From DASWTL01 sp035575925 (GTDB lineage: Bacteria > Bacteroidota > Bacteroidia > Sphingobacteriales > Sphingobacteriaceae): 64,000 nt of DNA. Positions 1 to 8,637 of this stretch are shown piece after piece. The notes under the pieces are model-generated. The model had not been told where the DNA came from and searched no databases. It worked only from the letters and a program-made list of their open reading frames with translations. Within the stretch, counting starts at the first letter, position 1; every line of letters starts with the position of its first letter. The stretch is from assembly GCA_035575925.1 (NCBI GenBank), contig DATLXK010000040.1, positions 50,291-114,290 of the forward strand. Direction: 5' to 3'. Made by a program: the position numbers and the translations under genes.

Positions 1-2
1 CT

Positions 3-344
3 TCGGCTAACAATCCGGATAAAGCTGAAGAATCATATAAAAAAGCTATTGCTATAGACCCGGAGTTTACGGATGCTACTTTAAATTTGGGGGGAGTTAT
101 ATTAAATAAAGGTATTGACTTGTACAATGCAGCAAGTAAATTGCCTCAAACCAAGCAAAAAGAATATGATGGAATGATTAAGAAAGCGATGGCTGAGTTC
201 GACAGGGCACTTCCATACCTGGAAAAAGCTACTACGTTAAATCCAAAATCACGTATGGGGTGGGAAAACTTAAAAACATTCTATTTAGTAAAGCGTAATG
301 ACGCAAAAGTTGCTGAAATAACAAAAGTTATTAACGGTTTATAA
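3..344 (+). CDS. TPR-repeat protein, C-terminal fragment
   Basis: The open frame runs in from the left edge without a start codon, so only the last 113 codons are present. The visible part has helical tetratricopeptide-like repeats: an AEESYKKAIAIDPEF-type unit at the edge and a second unit ending in LEKATTLNPKS. An insert rich in Lys and Gln separates them. Such repeats mediate protein-protein contacts, but nothing here reveals the partner. The gene ends just before a strong hairpin shared with the convergent Ku gene. Family assignment is firm; function is unknown. Confidence 0.8.
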   Translation, partial: SANNPDKAEESYKKAIAIDPEFTDATLNLGGVILNKGIDLYNAASKLPQTKQKEYDGMIKKAMAEFDRALPYLEKATTLNPKSRMGWENLKTFYLVKRNDAKVAEITKVINGL

Positions 345-364
345 TACGTTAATTTAGTCAAGTA

Positions 365-398
365 AACTCCAGATAACAATTGTTACCTGGAGTTTTTT
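365..398. terminator. Intrinsic terminator between convergent genes
   Basis: AACTCCAG (365-372) pairs with CTGGAGTT (387-394), and the inner bases continue the stem with a single mismatch. The second arm runs into a six-T stretch (393-398). It lies between the TPR gene on the plus strand and Ku on the minus strand. The U-tract favours termination of the plus-strand transcript. Confidence 0.75.
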
Positions 399-421
399 CA
401 TTATATACCATTTGTATTAAA

Positions 422-1192
422 TTATGCGCCTTTACGTGCATTCAGACTCTCCATTAACTGATCCAGTAAATTATCGCTTGCCGCTTTTGCCGGTTTAAGT
501 TTTTTAATAGTTGGGCGTTTACCCTTCGCTTTGAGTTTTATAATGTTTAAAAGTTCGTCTGAGTAGGTGTTTTTAAACTTCTTAATATCAAATGGGCCAG
601 TATACTGATCAATTAAAGCTAAACCCACATCCAACTCTTTTTTATTAATACTCACATCGTCAGGAACCAGGATTTCTTCCGAAGATCGTAGCTCTTCGGC
701 AAACCTTATATTACTTATAACAATAACTTTATCTACCGGATAAATTACGCAAAGAGATTCACTGCTGCGCAATACAAATCTGGCAACTCCGGCCTTACCC
801 GATTTTTGGAGCGCTTTTAATAATAAGGAATATGCTTTTCGACCTTGCGCTTCGGGTTCAGCAAAATAAGAAGTTTCATAATACATTGGGTTTATATCCG
901 TCAATTTTACAAAATTCTCTATTTCAACAGTCTTGTTTTTTTCGGGACTTGCATCAGCAAAATCCTGGTCTTCCAGGATCACATAATCATCTTCAAGCTT
1001 GTAACCTTTTACAATTTTATCATACGGAACTTCTTTACGGGTATTTTCGTTTATCCTCTGATACCTTATACGTGCATGATCACGACTGTCCAGCATATCC
1101 ATACTGAGCGTACTGCTTTGTACAGCTGAATACAGCTTAATCGGGATATTAACCAATCCAAAACCTATTGAACCTTTCCAAATTGATTTCAT
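422..1192 (-). CDS. ku: Ku-family DNA end-binding protein (NHEJ)
   Basis: This 256-residue protein has the typical bacterial Ku start (MKSIWKGSIGFGLVNIPIKLY) and length. Conserved stretches follow along the core: the YYETSYFAEPE region near residues 100-115, and LLLKALQKSGKAGVARFVLR near 120-145. It ends in a short Lys-rich tail. Bacterial Ku homodimers encircle broken DNA ends and recruit the ligase LigD for non-homologous end joining. No ligD lies within this window, so the partner must be outside it. The gene is alone on the minus strand, with the hydrolase gene upstream in the same direction 76 bases away. Confidence 0.95.
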   Translation of the reverse strand: MKSIWKGSIGFGLVNIPIKLYSAVQSSTLSMDMLDSRDHARIRYQRINENTRKEVPYDKIVKGYKLEDDYVILEDQDFADASPEKNKTVEIENFVKLTDINPMYYETSYFAEPEAQGRKAYSLLLKALQKSGKAGVARFVLRSSESLCVIYPVDKVIVISNIRFAEELRSSEEILVPDDVSINKKELDVGLALIDQYTGPFDIKKFKNTYSDELLNIIKLKAKGKRPTIKKLKPAKAASDNLLDQLMESLNARKGA

Positions 1193-1268
1193 ATATGTTC
1201 TTTATTATTTAAATCAGGGGAGAGAGTATATATTTCTATTTAACATAATATTAATTATGAGACAAAAT

Positions 1269-2186
1269 CTATTGTCTTAATTTAATTACCACAGTAGTTA
1301 GAAGTACCATGATTACCATAGCAGTTAATAGCTTGGGCACCATAGTAGACTTTGGTAATCGAACAATCCCTGATGCGTTTGCTACTGCAGGTTCGCTAAC
1401 ATAACGGCCAGAATGTGGTATTGCTTGTTCATCAAAATGAAGTGCTAAATCTTTCAGGTTGTTTTGCAGATCACGTCCATACATAGGTTTTCCATGACCA
1501 GCTGCAGCGCTTTTAGGTTTCAATGCGGCTAATTTTTCTACGGATGATTTAGCAGAAACCCAATCAGGCGTGTAGAATTTTGGAGGACCGCATAATTTTT
1601 TCTTTTGCGTAATAACGTAGTAAGCAGATTCCTGTTTTGTGGTAACGAATGCATCGCCGGCTATTAATGTTTTATCACTTTCACGGTAAAGCGATATATG
1701 GCCGGGTGAATGACCTGGAGTTGGAATAATTTTCCATTCGGGCATATTTGGTACAGTATTGCCTCTTAATTTCTTAAAGTTTTTACCAAGATCTATAGGT
1801 TTATTTGGAAATAAAGCTGAAGTTAAAGCCATAATACCACCGCCAGCAAATGGATCTGAAGGAGGATAAGGAGATAACCCAGTTAAATATGGAGCTTCTA
1901 AAGAATGAGCGTATATAGTGACATTCCATTTCTTTAAAAGTTCTTTTAAAGCACCGCGATGGTCAAAATGTCCGTGAGTTAACACTATAGCTTCAGGAGA
2001 AGTACCTTTTCCAAAAAGTTTTTCAGACATCCTGATAATACGCCCCGACGAACCCTTTAAGCCACCATCAATAAGGATCCATTTACCGGATTCTTTGTCT
2101 TGTACCATAAAGATATTAACGAATATGATCTTAAGACCCCATACTCCACGTGCTACCTTGAAATAATTTTCATCCTGCTTTTTCAT
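1269..2186 (-). CDS. Metallo-beta-lactamase-fold hydrolase with C-terminal membrane anchor
   Basis: The 305-residue protein carries the metal-binding HxHxDH motif of the metallo-beta-lactamase fold (H71, H73, D75, H76). Later ligands are visible in PGHSPGH, in AGDAF (Asp) and in AGHGKPM (His). Together these make a complete di-metal site, so a hydrolytic activity is likely. The substrate cannot be told from sequence; lactonase, thioesterase and glyoxalase-like enzymes share the fold. An unusual hydrophobic stretch of about 18 residues near residues 285-302, followed by KLRQ, looks like a C-terminal membrane anchor. There is no N-terminal signal peptide. The gene is transcribed toward ku. Confidence 0.85.
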   Translation of the reverse strand: MKKQDENYFKVARGVWGLKIIFVNIFMVQDKESGKWILIDGGLKGSSGRIIRMSEKLFGKGTSPEAIVLTHGHFDHRGALKELLKKWNVTIYAHSLEAPYLTGLSPYPPSDPFAGGGIMALTSALFPNKPIDLGKNFKKLRGNTVPNMPEWKIIPTPGHSPGHISLYRESDKTLIAGDAFVTTKQESAYYVITQKKKLCGPPKFYTPDWVSAKSSVEKLAALKPKSAAAGHGKPMYGRDLQNNLKDLALHFDEQAIPHSGRYVSEPAVANASGIVRLPKSTMVPKLLTAMVIMVLLTTVVIKLRQ

Positions 2187-2385
2187 CAGATTAACATTTA
2201 AGTAGATTATTAGCAGAACATCAGAACGGTTGATCGGGTTTTAAAAAGTTAATTTTCAAATATTTATACTGTCTGAAAAGATAATCTCAGTACAAATCCG
2301 GATCTTATATAAAAAGAAAGGATTAAGAAAAATATAGACGCACGAATGTTTTAGGTTAACTGCCCGTGAAAGTTAATTTGGAGTG

Positions 2386-2415
2386 AGACCTACGAAGTTT
2401 AAACGTCGTAAGTCT
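2386..2415. repeat. 30-base imperfect palindrome, dispersed hairpin family (copy 1)
   Basis: AGACCTACGA (2386-2395) faces TCGTAAGTCT (2406-2415) around a GTTTAAAC core. The one non-Watson-Crick pair is a G-U wobble if the minus strand is transcribed. It sits just downstream of the PEP carboxylase stop codon, but no T-run follows on that strand. It resembles the hairpin at 45016-45048, which suggests a dispersed element used at gene ends. Confidence 0.5.
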
Positions 2416-2428
2416 TTATTACTACTTT

Positions 2429-5005
2429 CTAAGCCAGATTTCTGCCTGCATTAACAATTCCGTAAACTGTACGGATTATTAATTTATTATATATACTGGT
2501 CTGTTCTTCAGTTAAATTACCTTCATTCAACTTCTGCAATGCATAATGCTGGATCAGTATTAACGGAAGTACAATCTTTTCACGCATTCCTATCGATTTT
2601 CTCTCTATAGGATACTGTTCCATAAGTACCTGGTCCCCGCTGAGTTCCAGTAGAAGCTGTTTGGTAAGCTCAAACTCATCTCTTAGTTTTTTCCAGAAGG
2701 TAGAAAAGTCCTTTTCATTTTCAAGGAATGCAGTAACCCTGAAGTCTGATTTAGACATAGACATCATACAGTTGTCGATTATGGTTTTAAACTGCACAGA
2801 CGAAACATAAAGTTTTTTAACATCATCCCACAAGCCATCATCTTTTGCCGATTTTAATGCTGTGCCTACACCATAAAAGCCAGGTATATTTTGCTTCAAC
2901 TGGCTCCAGGCCGTTACAAAACTTATCGCCCTGAGGTCTTCCAGTTTTAGTTCTGATGTGGAGTTTCGTTTTACAGGTCTGCTACTGATATTTATTTGGG
3001 ATAATAATTTTAAAGGACTGAACTTCTCCAGATATTTCAAAAACAAGGGATCTTCCCTGAGCTGAATAAAAGCGTCATGACTGGTGACAGCCATCTTTTC
3101 AATAAGCTCCATTTCTTCAACCTCCATTGTATTTTTTGAATTATGGTTCAATGAAGAAGTAATGCCGGCGTTAATTAACTGCTCTATATTATGATAAGCA
3201 GTATCAAAAGACCCGTACTGGCTGCTGATTGTTTGACCCTGAATGGTTAATTGAATATGATCATTGGCAACATCTTTACCCATGGATGAATAAAAACGAT
3301 GGGTTTTACCTCCTCCCCGTGCCGGAGGCCCTCCTCTCCCATCAAAAAATGTCAGATCTATTTTATGTTTTCTGGCTATTGATGTCAGGTTTTTCTTAGC
3401 CTTAAAAATTGACCAGTTTGCCATAAGATAGCCACCATCTTTCGTGCTGTCAGAAAAACCAAGCATTATAGTTTGACGATTGCCCCTTCTTTGCAAGTGT
3501 TCTCTATAAAATTTGTTGGAATAAAGGAGTTCCATTATTTCAGCTGCATGCGAAAGATCCTGAACCGTTTCAAATAAAGGCACAAAATCTACCGTCAGGC
3601 TTTCCATCTGCCACCCGTTCCAAACAAACAGGTTTATCAGCTGTAATATATCCGAAGCAGCCTGGCAGTTGCTAATTATAAACCGGTGGGATGCCCTTTC
3701 ACCTCCTGAATGCTGCATGTCTAGCATAAACCGGATAGTATCCAATGTATCCCTGGTTAGTTCATCCGCCTGCCCGGTTTCAGAAAACTTTATCGATGCA
3801 AAAGATAGCAGGTCAATCTTTTTTTCTTCTGGTAAACTATTATAATCATTTGTATACAAGGAAGTTAATTCACTTGAAGTTAAGCAATAGTCGAATGCTT
3901 TGCGTAAAATTCTACTATCCTGCCTGATATCTAAAGACGCAAAATAGCATCCGAATAGCCTAACCTTCATAATCAGATCATCTACTATTTCTATAAACAA
4001 TCCATTATGCCATTTTAATAACACATCCTTTATGGCATACAGGTTATCCAGAATCTCATCCTTCTCATCTGTTTGCACTTCCTCACTGTTAAAGCTGTTT
4101 CTATATAACAGATCGTATAATGTGTTCATATATATCTCAACACCCCGAAAAGTAATCCTTCGTTTTAAAACCCTGAAATCACGGTAATAGCATCTGAACA
4201 AAACAGTTCTTAGAAGTCTGGATACTGATTTTGTACTTTCAGTATTTACATTGGGGTTACCATCTCTATCGCCGCCCGGCCAAAATCCCAGCTCAATTAA
4301 CTGGTGTTGCTCAGGCTGTGGAATATCAAATTCCTTTTCTATTAATGATTGAACATTTGCTGTGGCATGGTAAAAAACATTTTCCATAAACCAAGCAAGG
4401 CTTACGGCTTCATCTACAGGTGTGGGTTTGTCTTTATTAAAAAAGGGAGTTTTTCCAAGCTGCTGCAATAATAAATTTATAGATGTTAGATCATTTTTCT
4501 GCAATGCCAGATTAAGATCTGTAATTATTGCCAGCACCGTGCCCGGGTAAAACTGTGTAGGATGCGCTGTAAGAACTAATCTTAATGAGAAATCTTTCAG
4601 GGCAGTAATTACGCGGTCGCGATAAGAATTATCACTTTGCGCCCTTAAAAATATAGCCTGTAATGAGCCAGTATCTTCTGTAGTTACTTTTTTAAATGAC
4701 GAATCTTCAATTGCGTCAAATAGAACAACCTGGCGTTCAATGTACTGGATGAAATGAAAGAGAAGATCGAACCGGTTTATTTCATTAATATGTTTCTGAT
4801 AAGTGGTAAAGAAGGTTTCAATAATCTCTGCAGGAGGGGTATTTTCATTAACCCCTTGCTCACAATGTGAGGTGAAAAAAGGCAATAGAGTTCCGGTTTG
4901 TCTGACGCGATAAAACGGCAATGCCTGAAATAAACTATTGTATAGATCAAAACGGGTTAATACTTCACTGTCAAAAACATTTTCTTTCTGGCTTGCTTTC
5001 ATCAT
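2429..5005 (-). CDS. ppc: Phosphoenolpyruvate carboxylase
   Basis: PEP carboxylase adds bicarbonate to phosphoenolpyruvate to make oxaloacetate, which replenishes the TCA cycle. From the chosen start the protein has 858 residues, the family's usual size. It shows the catalytic His in LTAHPTQ (H148), the GGDRDGNPNVN motif near residue 249, SLDIRQDS, GFSDSTKDGGY and the mobile Gly-rich loop DGRGGPPARGGG near residue 558. I chose the ATG at 5005; the open frame extends to a TTG at 5020. Two motifs depart from the classical enzymes: WSQLKQNIPGFYG where WTQNRLMLPAWLG is usual, and a C-terminus of GRNLA instead of RNTG. Malate:quinone oxidoreductase at 35.6 kb acts on the neighbouring metabolite. 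Confidence 0.92.
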   Translation of the reverse strand: MMKASQKENVFDSEVLTRFDLYNSLFQALPFYRVRQTGTLLPFFTSHCEQGVNENTPPAEIIETFFTTYQKHINEINRFDLLFHFIQYIERQVVLFDAIEDSSFKKVTTEDTGSLQAIFLRAQSDNSYRDRVITALKDFSLRLVLTAHPTQFYPGTVLAIITDLNLALQKNDLTSINLLLQQLGKTPFFNKDKPTPVDEAVSLAWFMENVFYHATANVQSLIEKEFDIPQPEQHQLIELGFWPGGDRDGNPNVNTESTKSVSRLLRTVLFRCYYRDFRVLKRRITFRGVEIYMNTLYDLLYRNSFNSEEVQTDEKDEILDNLYAIKDVLLKWHNGLFIEIVDDLIMKVRLFGCYFASLDIRQDSRILRKAFDYCLTSSELTSLYTNDYNSLPEEKKIDLLSFASIKFSETGQADELTRDTLDTIRFMLDMQHSGGERASHRFIISNCQAASDILQLINLFVWNGWQMESLTVDFVPLFETVQDLSHAAEIMELLYSNKFYREHLQRRGNRQTIMLGFSDSTKDGGYLMANWSIFKAKKNLTSIARKHKIDLTFFDGRGGPPARGGGKTHRFYSSMGKDVANDHIQLTIQGQTISSQYGSFDTAYHNIEQLINAGITSSLNHNSKNTMEVEEMELIEKMAVTSHDAFIQLREDPLFLKYLEKFSPLKLLSQINISSRPVKRNSTSELKLEDLRAISFVTAWSQLKQNIPGFYGVGTALKSAKDDGLWDDVKKLYVSSVQFKTIIDNCMMSMSKSDFRVTAFLENEKDFSTFWKKLRDEFELTKQLLLELSGDQVLMEQYPIERKSIGMREKIVLPLILIQHYALQKLNEGNLTEEQTSIYNKLIIRTVYGIVNAGRNLA

Positions 5006-5039
5006 TCTTCTGGTCCTCAATTCGGATCAGCGAAGATAA

Positions 5040-5909
5040 TTATCCGTTTATAATTTCACCACCGTTAGGATGTAATATTTGACCTGTGAAATAACTGGAA
5101 TCCTCGGATGCCAGAAATACAAATGAAGGGGCAACCTCTTCGGGCTGACCAGGCCGTTGTAAAGGTGTATCCGTCCCGAATTTGCTAACTTCTTCGTCTG
5201 AAAATGTTGATGGAATCAGCGGGGTCCAGATAGGACCCGGCGCTATACCGTTAACGCGAATACCACGGGAGGCAAGATTAGCTGATAACGACCTCACAAA
5301 AGTAACTATTGCCCCTTTTGTGGCCGAATAATCAATTAAATGATGGCTGCCACGGTAGGCGGTAACTGACGTAGTACAGATTACCGAACTGCCTTTTTTT
5401 AAATGCGGAAGCGCAGCTTTTGTTAAATAGAACTGGGCAAATATATTTGTCCTGAACGTATTTTCAAGCTGCTCAGATGATATATCTTCAAGATTATCTT
5501 GTGGATATTGGACAGCGGCATTATTAACCAACACATCTAATTTTGTAAATTTTCCTATAGTTTGCTCTATAATAAATTTACAATGGTCTTCTTCTGATAT
5601 ATCTCCCGGTATTAATAAACACTCCCTGCCTAATGCTTCAACATGCCTTTGGGTTTCTTTAGCATCCTCATGTTCGCAAAGATATGAGATGGCCACATTT
5701 GCGCCTTCTCGTGCAAAACTAACTGCTACTGCCCTTCCAATCCCGCTATCTCCTCCGGTAATTAGTGCTACTTTGCCGTCTAGCTTTACCAATCTATTAA
5801 TCTGTTCGCCTTCAAAAGCTGGTGTTGGGTTCATTTCAGATTCAATACCAGGCTGTTTATCCTGATGTTGAGGAGGAAAATATGGTTTCTGTTCGTGGGA
5901 TTGTTGCAT
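5040..5909 (-). CDS. Short-chain dehydrogenase/reductase (YghA-like)
   Basis: This 289-residue NAD(P)-dependent oxidoreductase has the nucleotide-binding GGDSGIGRA motif near residue 51, NNAA, and the catalytic Tyr-Lys pair in YSATK (Y194, K198). The long N-terminal arm rich in Gln, Pro and His (QKPYFPPQHQDKQPG) before the Rossmann fold is typical of the YghA/YhdF subgroup, often labelled general stress or glucose-1-dehydrogenase-like. The true substrate is unknown. The open frame extends to 5963, but the ATG at 5909 (MQQSHEQKP) matches the family start better. The gene lies 34 bases upstream of the PEP carboxylase start in the same direction, so co-transcription is possible. Confidence 0.88.
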   Translation of the reverse strand: MQQSHEQKPYFPPQHQDKQPGIESEMNPTPAFEGEQINRLVKLDGKVALITGGDSGIGRAVAVSFAREGANVAISYLCEHEDAKETQRHVEALGRECLLIPGDISEEDHCKFIIEQTIGKFTKLDVLVNNAAVQYPQDNLEDISSEQLENTFRTNIFAQFYLTKAALPHLKKGSSVICTTSVTAYRGSHHLIDYSATKGAIVTFVRSLSANLASRGIRVNGIAPGPIWTPLIPSTFSDEEVSKFGTDTPLQRPGQPEEVAPSFVFLASEDSSYFTGQILHPNGGEIING

Positions 5910-6002
5910 AAGACAATGATTAGATAATGCTTTAACAATGTATAACCCACGCTGTTTTAGCAATTCATATGCTGGAGAAACATAGGAATATCATAGAGAA
6001 AC

Positions 6003-6135
6003 CAAAACTTACGGATTAGACCTTTCCTGCGTCAAGGTGACAAAGCGTCTAAGTATGGTAAGTTTTGTCATTCAGACCTCAAGGGAAGAATCTGGACTAT
6101 GCGCGAAAGCCAGATCTCTCCTTTACCGCGGTGAA
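6003..6135. repeat. Compound inverted-repeat element (REP/MITE-like)
   Basis: CAAAACTTAC (6003-6012) is inverted at 6058-6067, and TTAGAC/GTCTAA pairing continues the arms inward. A GTCA-TGAC mini-stem lies in the middle. Immediately after it comes a second hairpin, ATCTGG (6090-6095) with CCAGAT (6110-6115), flanked by partly complementary purine/pyrimidine tracts. The stretch carries no gene and fills the gap between the SDR and PhoH genes. It looks like an intergenic repeat, but its copy number cannot be judged from one window. Confidence 0.45.
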
Positions 6136-6142
6136 AAGTGAA

Positions 6143-7489
6143 TTATAGAAGTTCTGTCGCCAGATTAGCAAGTTCGCTGCGTTCTCCTTTTTGAAGTGTT
6201 ATATGAGCATACAAATGATGATTTTTTGCTTTATCAATCAGGTAAGATAATCCATTACTTTCAGAATCAAGATAAGGAGTGTCAATCTGATAAATATCTC
6301 CTGTAAACACAATCTTTGTATTTTCTCCAGCTCTGGAAATAATAGTTTTAACCTCATGCGGAGTAAGGTTTTGTGCCTCATCAACAATAAAAAATATCTT
6401 AGTTAGTGTACGTCCCCTGATAAATGCTAAAGGAGCTATAGAAATTTTATCGGTCTCCACCAGTTCGTCAATTCTGTTTTGCGCCTTTACATCTTCCTGC
6501 TGTTCTTTAATGAATTTAAGATTATCCCAGATTGGAGCCATGTACGGATCCACTTTTGACTTGATATCCCCGGGCAAAAATCCAATATCCTTGTTGCTCA
6601 ATGGCACAATAGGCCTGGTAATATATATTTGCCGGTAATGCTTCCGTTGTTCAAGGGCACATGCCAGGGCAAGTAACGTTTTTCCTGTACCCGCGTTTCC
6701 CTGTAGAGTTACCAGTTTAATATCCGGATCTAAAAGCGCATAAATGGCACACGCCTGCTCGGCGCTTTTCGGTTTTATACCATGTACTTCCTGATCAGGG
6801 ATATAATGCAAAAAATGATCCTTTGCTTTATAAAATGACTGTACAGTATATTTCTTATTTTTAAATATATAAAAGTGATTGCTCCGTGATAATTCAATTC
6901 CAAGCCTGTCAGCAGCTATTTTGCCGTTTGAAATTAACTCTTTTATGATTTTCTCCGGCGAGTTTTCAACCACGGTTTTCCCCGTGTACAGATCTTCAAC
7001 ATTTTTTACTTTACCGGTTTCGTAATCCTCAGCATTCAAATCTAAAGCCTTGGCCTTTAAACGAAGACAAATATCTTTTGAAACTAATACTACCTTTTTT
7101 TCCGGATGCTGCTGCTGAAGTGTTAATGCAGCATTCAGGATACCATGATCAACCTTTTCGTCGCCAAAAATTTCTTCTGCATTCAAATTACCTGGCTTTT
7201 CACCCATTACTACTTTGAAGTTTCCACGGCCTGTTCCGGGTAGTGGCAACCATTCGTTTATGGGTTTAGTGCCCGAAAGTTCATCCATTAAACGGATAAA
7301 GCTCCTTGCTTCAAAATTACGTGTATCATTGCCGTTTTTAAAATTATCCAGCTCCTCTAATACCTGTATGGGAATAGCTACATCATGTTCCTGAAAATTT
7401 TTAAAAGCATCATGATCATGAATTATAACGGAAGTATCAAGAACAAATATTTTACTTGAATTAGTGGTATCTGAGATATTTTTAATCAT
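6143..7489 (-). CDS. PIN-domain plus PhoH-family ATPase
   Basis: The 448-residue protein fuses an N-terminal PIN nuclease domain (VLDTSVIIHD near residue 17, VLEELDNF, acidic residues continuing to about residue 150) to a PhoH ATPase domain. The ATPase has Walker A GNAGTGKT (K270), Walker B IVDEAQN (D370) and the sensor TGDIYQID. This is the architecture of the PhoH2/YlaK group. PhoH2 proteins of other bacteria unwind and cut RNA, so an ATP-driven RNase is the best inference. The PIN acidic residues appear intact. The gene begins just downstream, in its own direction, of a terminator-like hairpin at 7541-7590. Confidence 0.9.
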   Translation of the reverse strand: MIKNISDTTNSSKIFVLDTSVIIHDHDAFKNFQEHDVAIPIQVLEELDNFKNGNDTRNFEARSFIRLMDELSGTKPINEWLPLPGTGRGNFKVVMGEKPGNLNAEEIFGDEKVDHGILNAALTLQQQHPEKKVVLVSKDICLRLKAKALDLNAEDYETGKVKNVEDLYTGKTVVENSPEKIIKELISNGKIAADRLGIELSRSNHFYIFKNKKYTVQSFYKAKDHFLHYIPDQEVHGIKPKSAEQACAIYALLDPDIKLVTLQGNAGTGKTLLALACALEQRKHYRQIYITRPIVPLSNKDIGFLPGDIKSKVDPYMAPIWDNLKFIKEQQEDVKAQNRIDELVETDKISIAPLAFIRGRTLTKIFFIVDEAQNLTPHEVKTIISRAGENTKIVFTGDIYQIDTPYLDSESNGLSYLIDKAKNHHLYAHITLQKGERSELANLATELL

Positions 7490-7540
7490 TACTGCTAACT
7501 AAATGAAAGGCCTTAATGTTTGGGTACGGAGAGTAAAGGT

Positions 7541-7940
7541 CACTAAAAGAAAAACGGGAAACCAATTCTTTCGAACAGATCTCCCGTTTTAACCTTTACA
7601 CAATCGTAACCGTATAAAGGCACCAAGTTTTTTGTACTTAACCGACCGTTCGTTCGCAGCTTTTCAACTTTTGAAACTCCCGACCTTACTTCCGCTAAAA
7701 TCTTTCCCGTAGAAAATATTTTAAACCTTAGTTATGCCCGTCTTTTGGAACTTAGTGCTTCTCCCCTTTTATCTTTCGATGCAGGCTTGTGAGGTAAGTT
7801 TTGAATGTCCTGAATGTTGAAATCGAAACTTCTATTTTCTTTGGACTTTCTCTCAGGCTGTCAAAGTACGTCGTGCTTGATGTTATCTAAGGTAGCTGAT
7901 ATAGGTATACGTGTCAAGTAAAATCGTATGTTTTTTTTAG
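7541..7940 (-). ncRNA. Candidate structured non-coding RNA, minus strand
   Basis: The gap 7490-8191 has no convincing reading frame, but reading leftward on the minus strand it holds a series of hairpins. The last is AAAACGGGA/TCCCGTTTT (7551-7559 with 7582-7590), followed on that strand by TTTTTCTTTT, a good intrinsic terminator. Next is a 9-base-pair stem, 7593-7601 with 7612-7620, whose only imperfect pair is a G-U wobble on the minus strand and an A-C clash on the plus strand. A 6-base-pair stem lies at 7662-7676. I recognise no tmRNA, RNase P, 6S or SRP signature. The 5' end given here is a guess, and an untranslated leader of the phoH gene is an alternative. Confidence 0.3.
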
Positions 7941-8191
7941 ACAAGATATTAACACTTCATTCCTGGTTCTCCACATCGATAATAATAATAACTACTTGAT
8001 AATCTGATAGAAACTGGAAATCATATCCCTTATTAACAAAATTTATTGGTTATCTAATCCACAGTTTATGGTAAAATTAAATCTCATTAAACTCCTTCGT
8101 TCTGCTAAAAACGGGGAAAAGAGTGAGATAAATTGATAATTTTCCATCTAATCCGGAGGCTTTATTATAGCTTTACCAGAAATTAAAATAT

Positions 8192-8416
8192 ATGGCAACT
8201 ACAAAACTTACAATTAACAATAACGGATCGGTTAGAATAGAAGGCGATTTTGAAATAGTTGATAAAAATGGTAATTTATATGGCTTACAGGGACGTAATA
8301 TTGTTTCCGTTTGTCGCTGCGGACTTTCAAAAAACAAACCCTTTTGTGATGGTTCTCATAATGGTCACTTTGAGCATGATGCTGTGGCCTTTGACCTGCC
8401 TCCGAAAAAAGCTTAA
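8192..8416 (+). CDS. CDGSH iron-sulfur domain protein
   Basis: This 74-residue protein is essentially one CDGSH domain. The three Cys and one His ligands of the redox-active 2Fe-2S cluster are all present: C41 and C43 in CRCG, C52 in FCDGSH, and H56. Such small proteins act in iron-sulfur or redox homeostasis, and the mitochondrial mitoNEET family shares the motif. The gene is single, flanked by gaps of roughly 700 and 220 bases. A GGAGG-like stretch lies well upstream at about 8154-8159, too far to be an ordinary ribosome-binding site. Confidence 0.93.
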   Translation: MATTKLTINNNGSVRIEGDFEIVDKNGNLYGLQGRNIVSVCRCGLSKNKPFCDGSHNGHFEHDAVAFDLPPKKA

Positions 8417-8637
8417 GGCAAACCTTTTATTTAGAACGGCTAGAACCTCTACGTTTTATTTAAACCTAGTACTGCTTTGACAATATAAAAGTGTGTTTAT
8501 TTTAGACACCATAAGTTGTGTGCCGGTAATCTTATAAGTTGGTCTACCTCCATAACTGCCCTGTAAGCAACAACCCGGGTTGTAAAAAAAGATAAAAAGC
8601 ACATATATTCGATCTCAAATTTTACAGTAATACTCTC

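Noticed and set aside
832..1129. Two overlapping plus-strand frames opposite Ku
   Set aside because: The minus-strand frame is a full, conserved Ku protein; the opposing translations show no family features.
7490..8191. tmRNA, RNase P RNA or 6S RNA as the identity of the gap before the CDGSH gene
   Set aside because: No tmRNA acceptor arm or TTCGA loop near a CCA-type end, no GAGGAAAGTCC of RNase P, and no convincing 6S closing stem. Only an unnamed candidate RNA is claimed.
8417..8637. Possible riboswitch or SRP RNA before efp
   Set aside because: A palindrome around AACCCGGGTT and some short complementary words are present, but there is no GGAAG-type SRP loop and no known riboswitch core.
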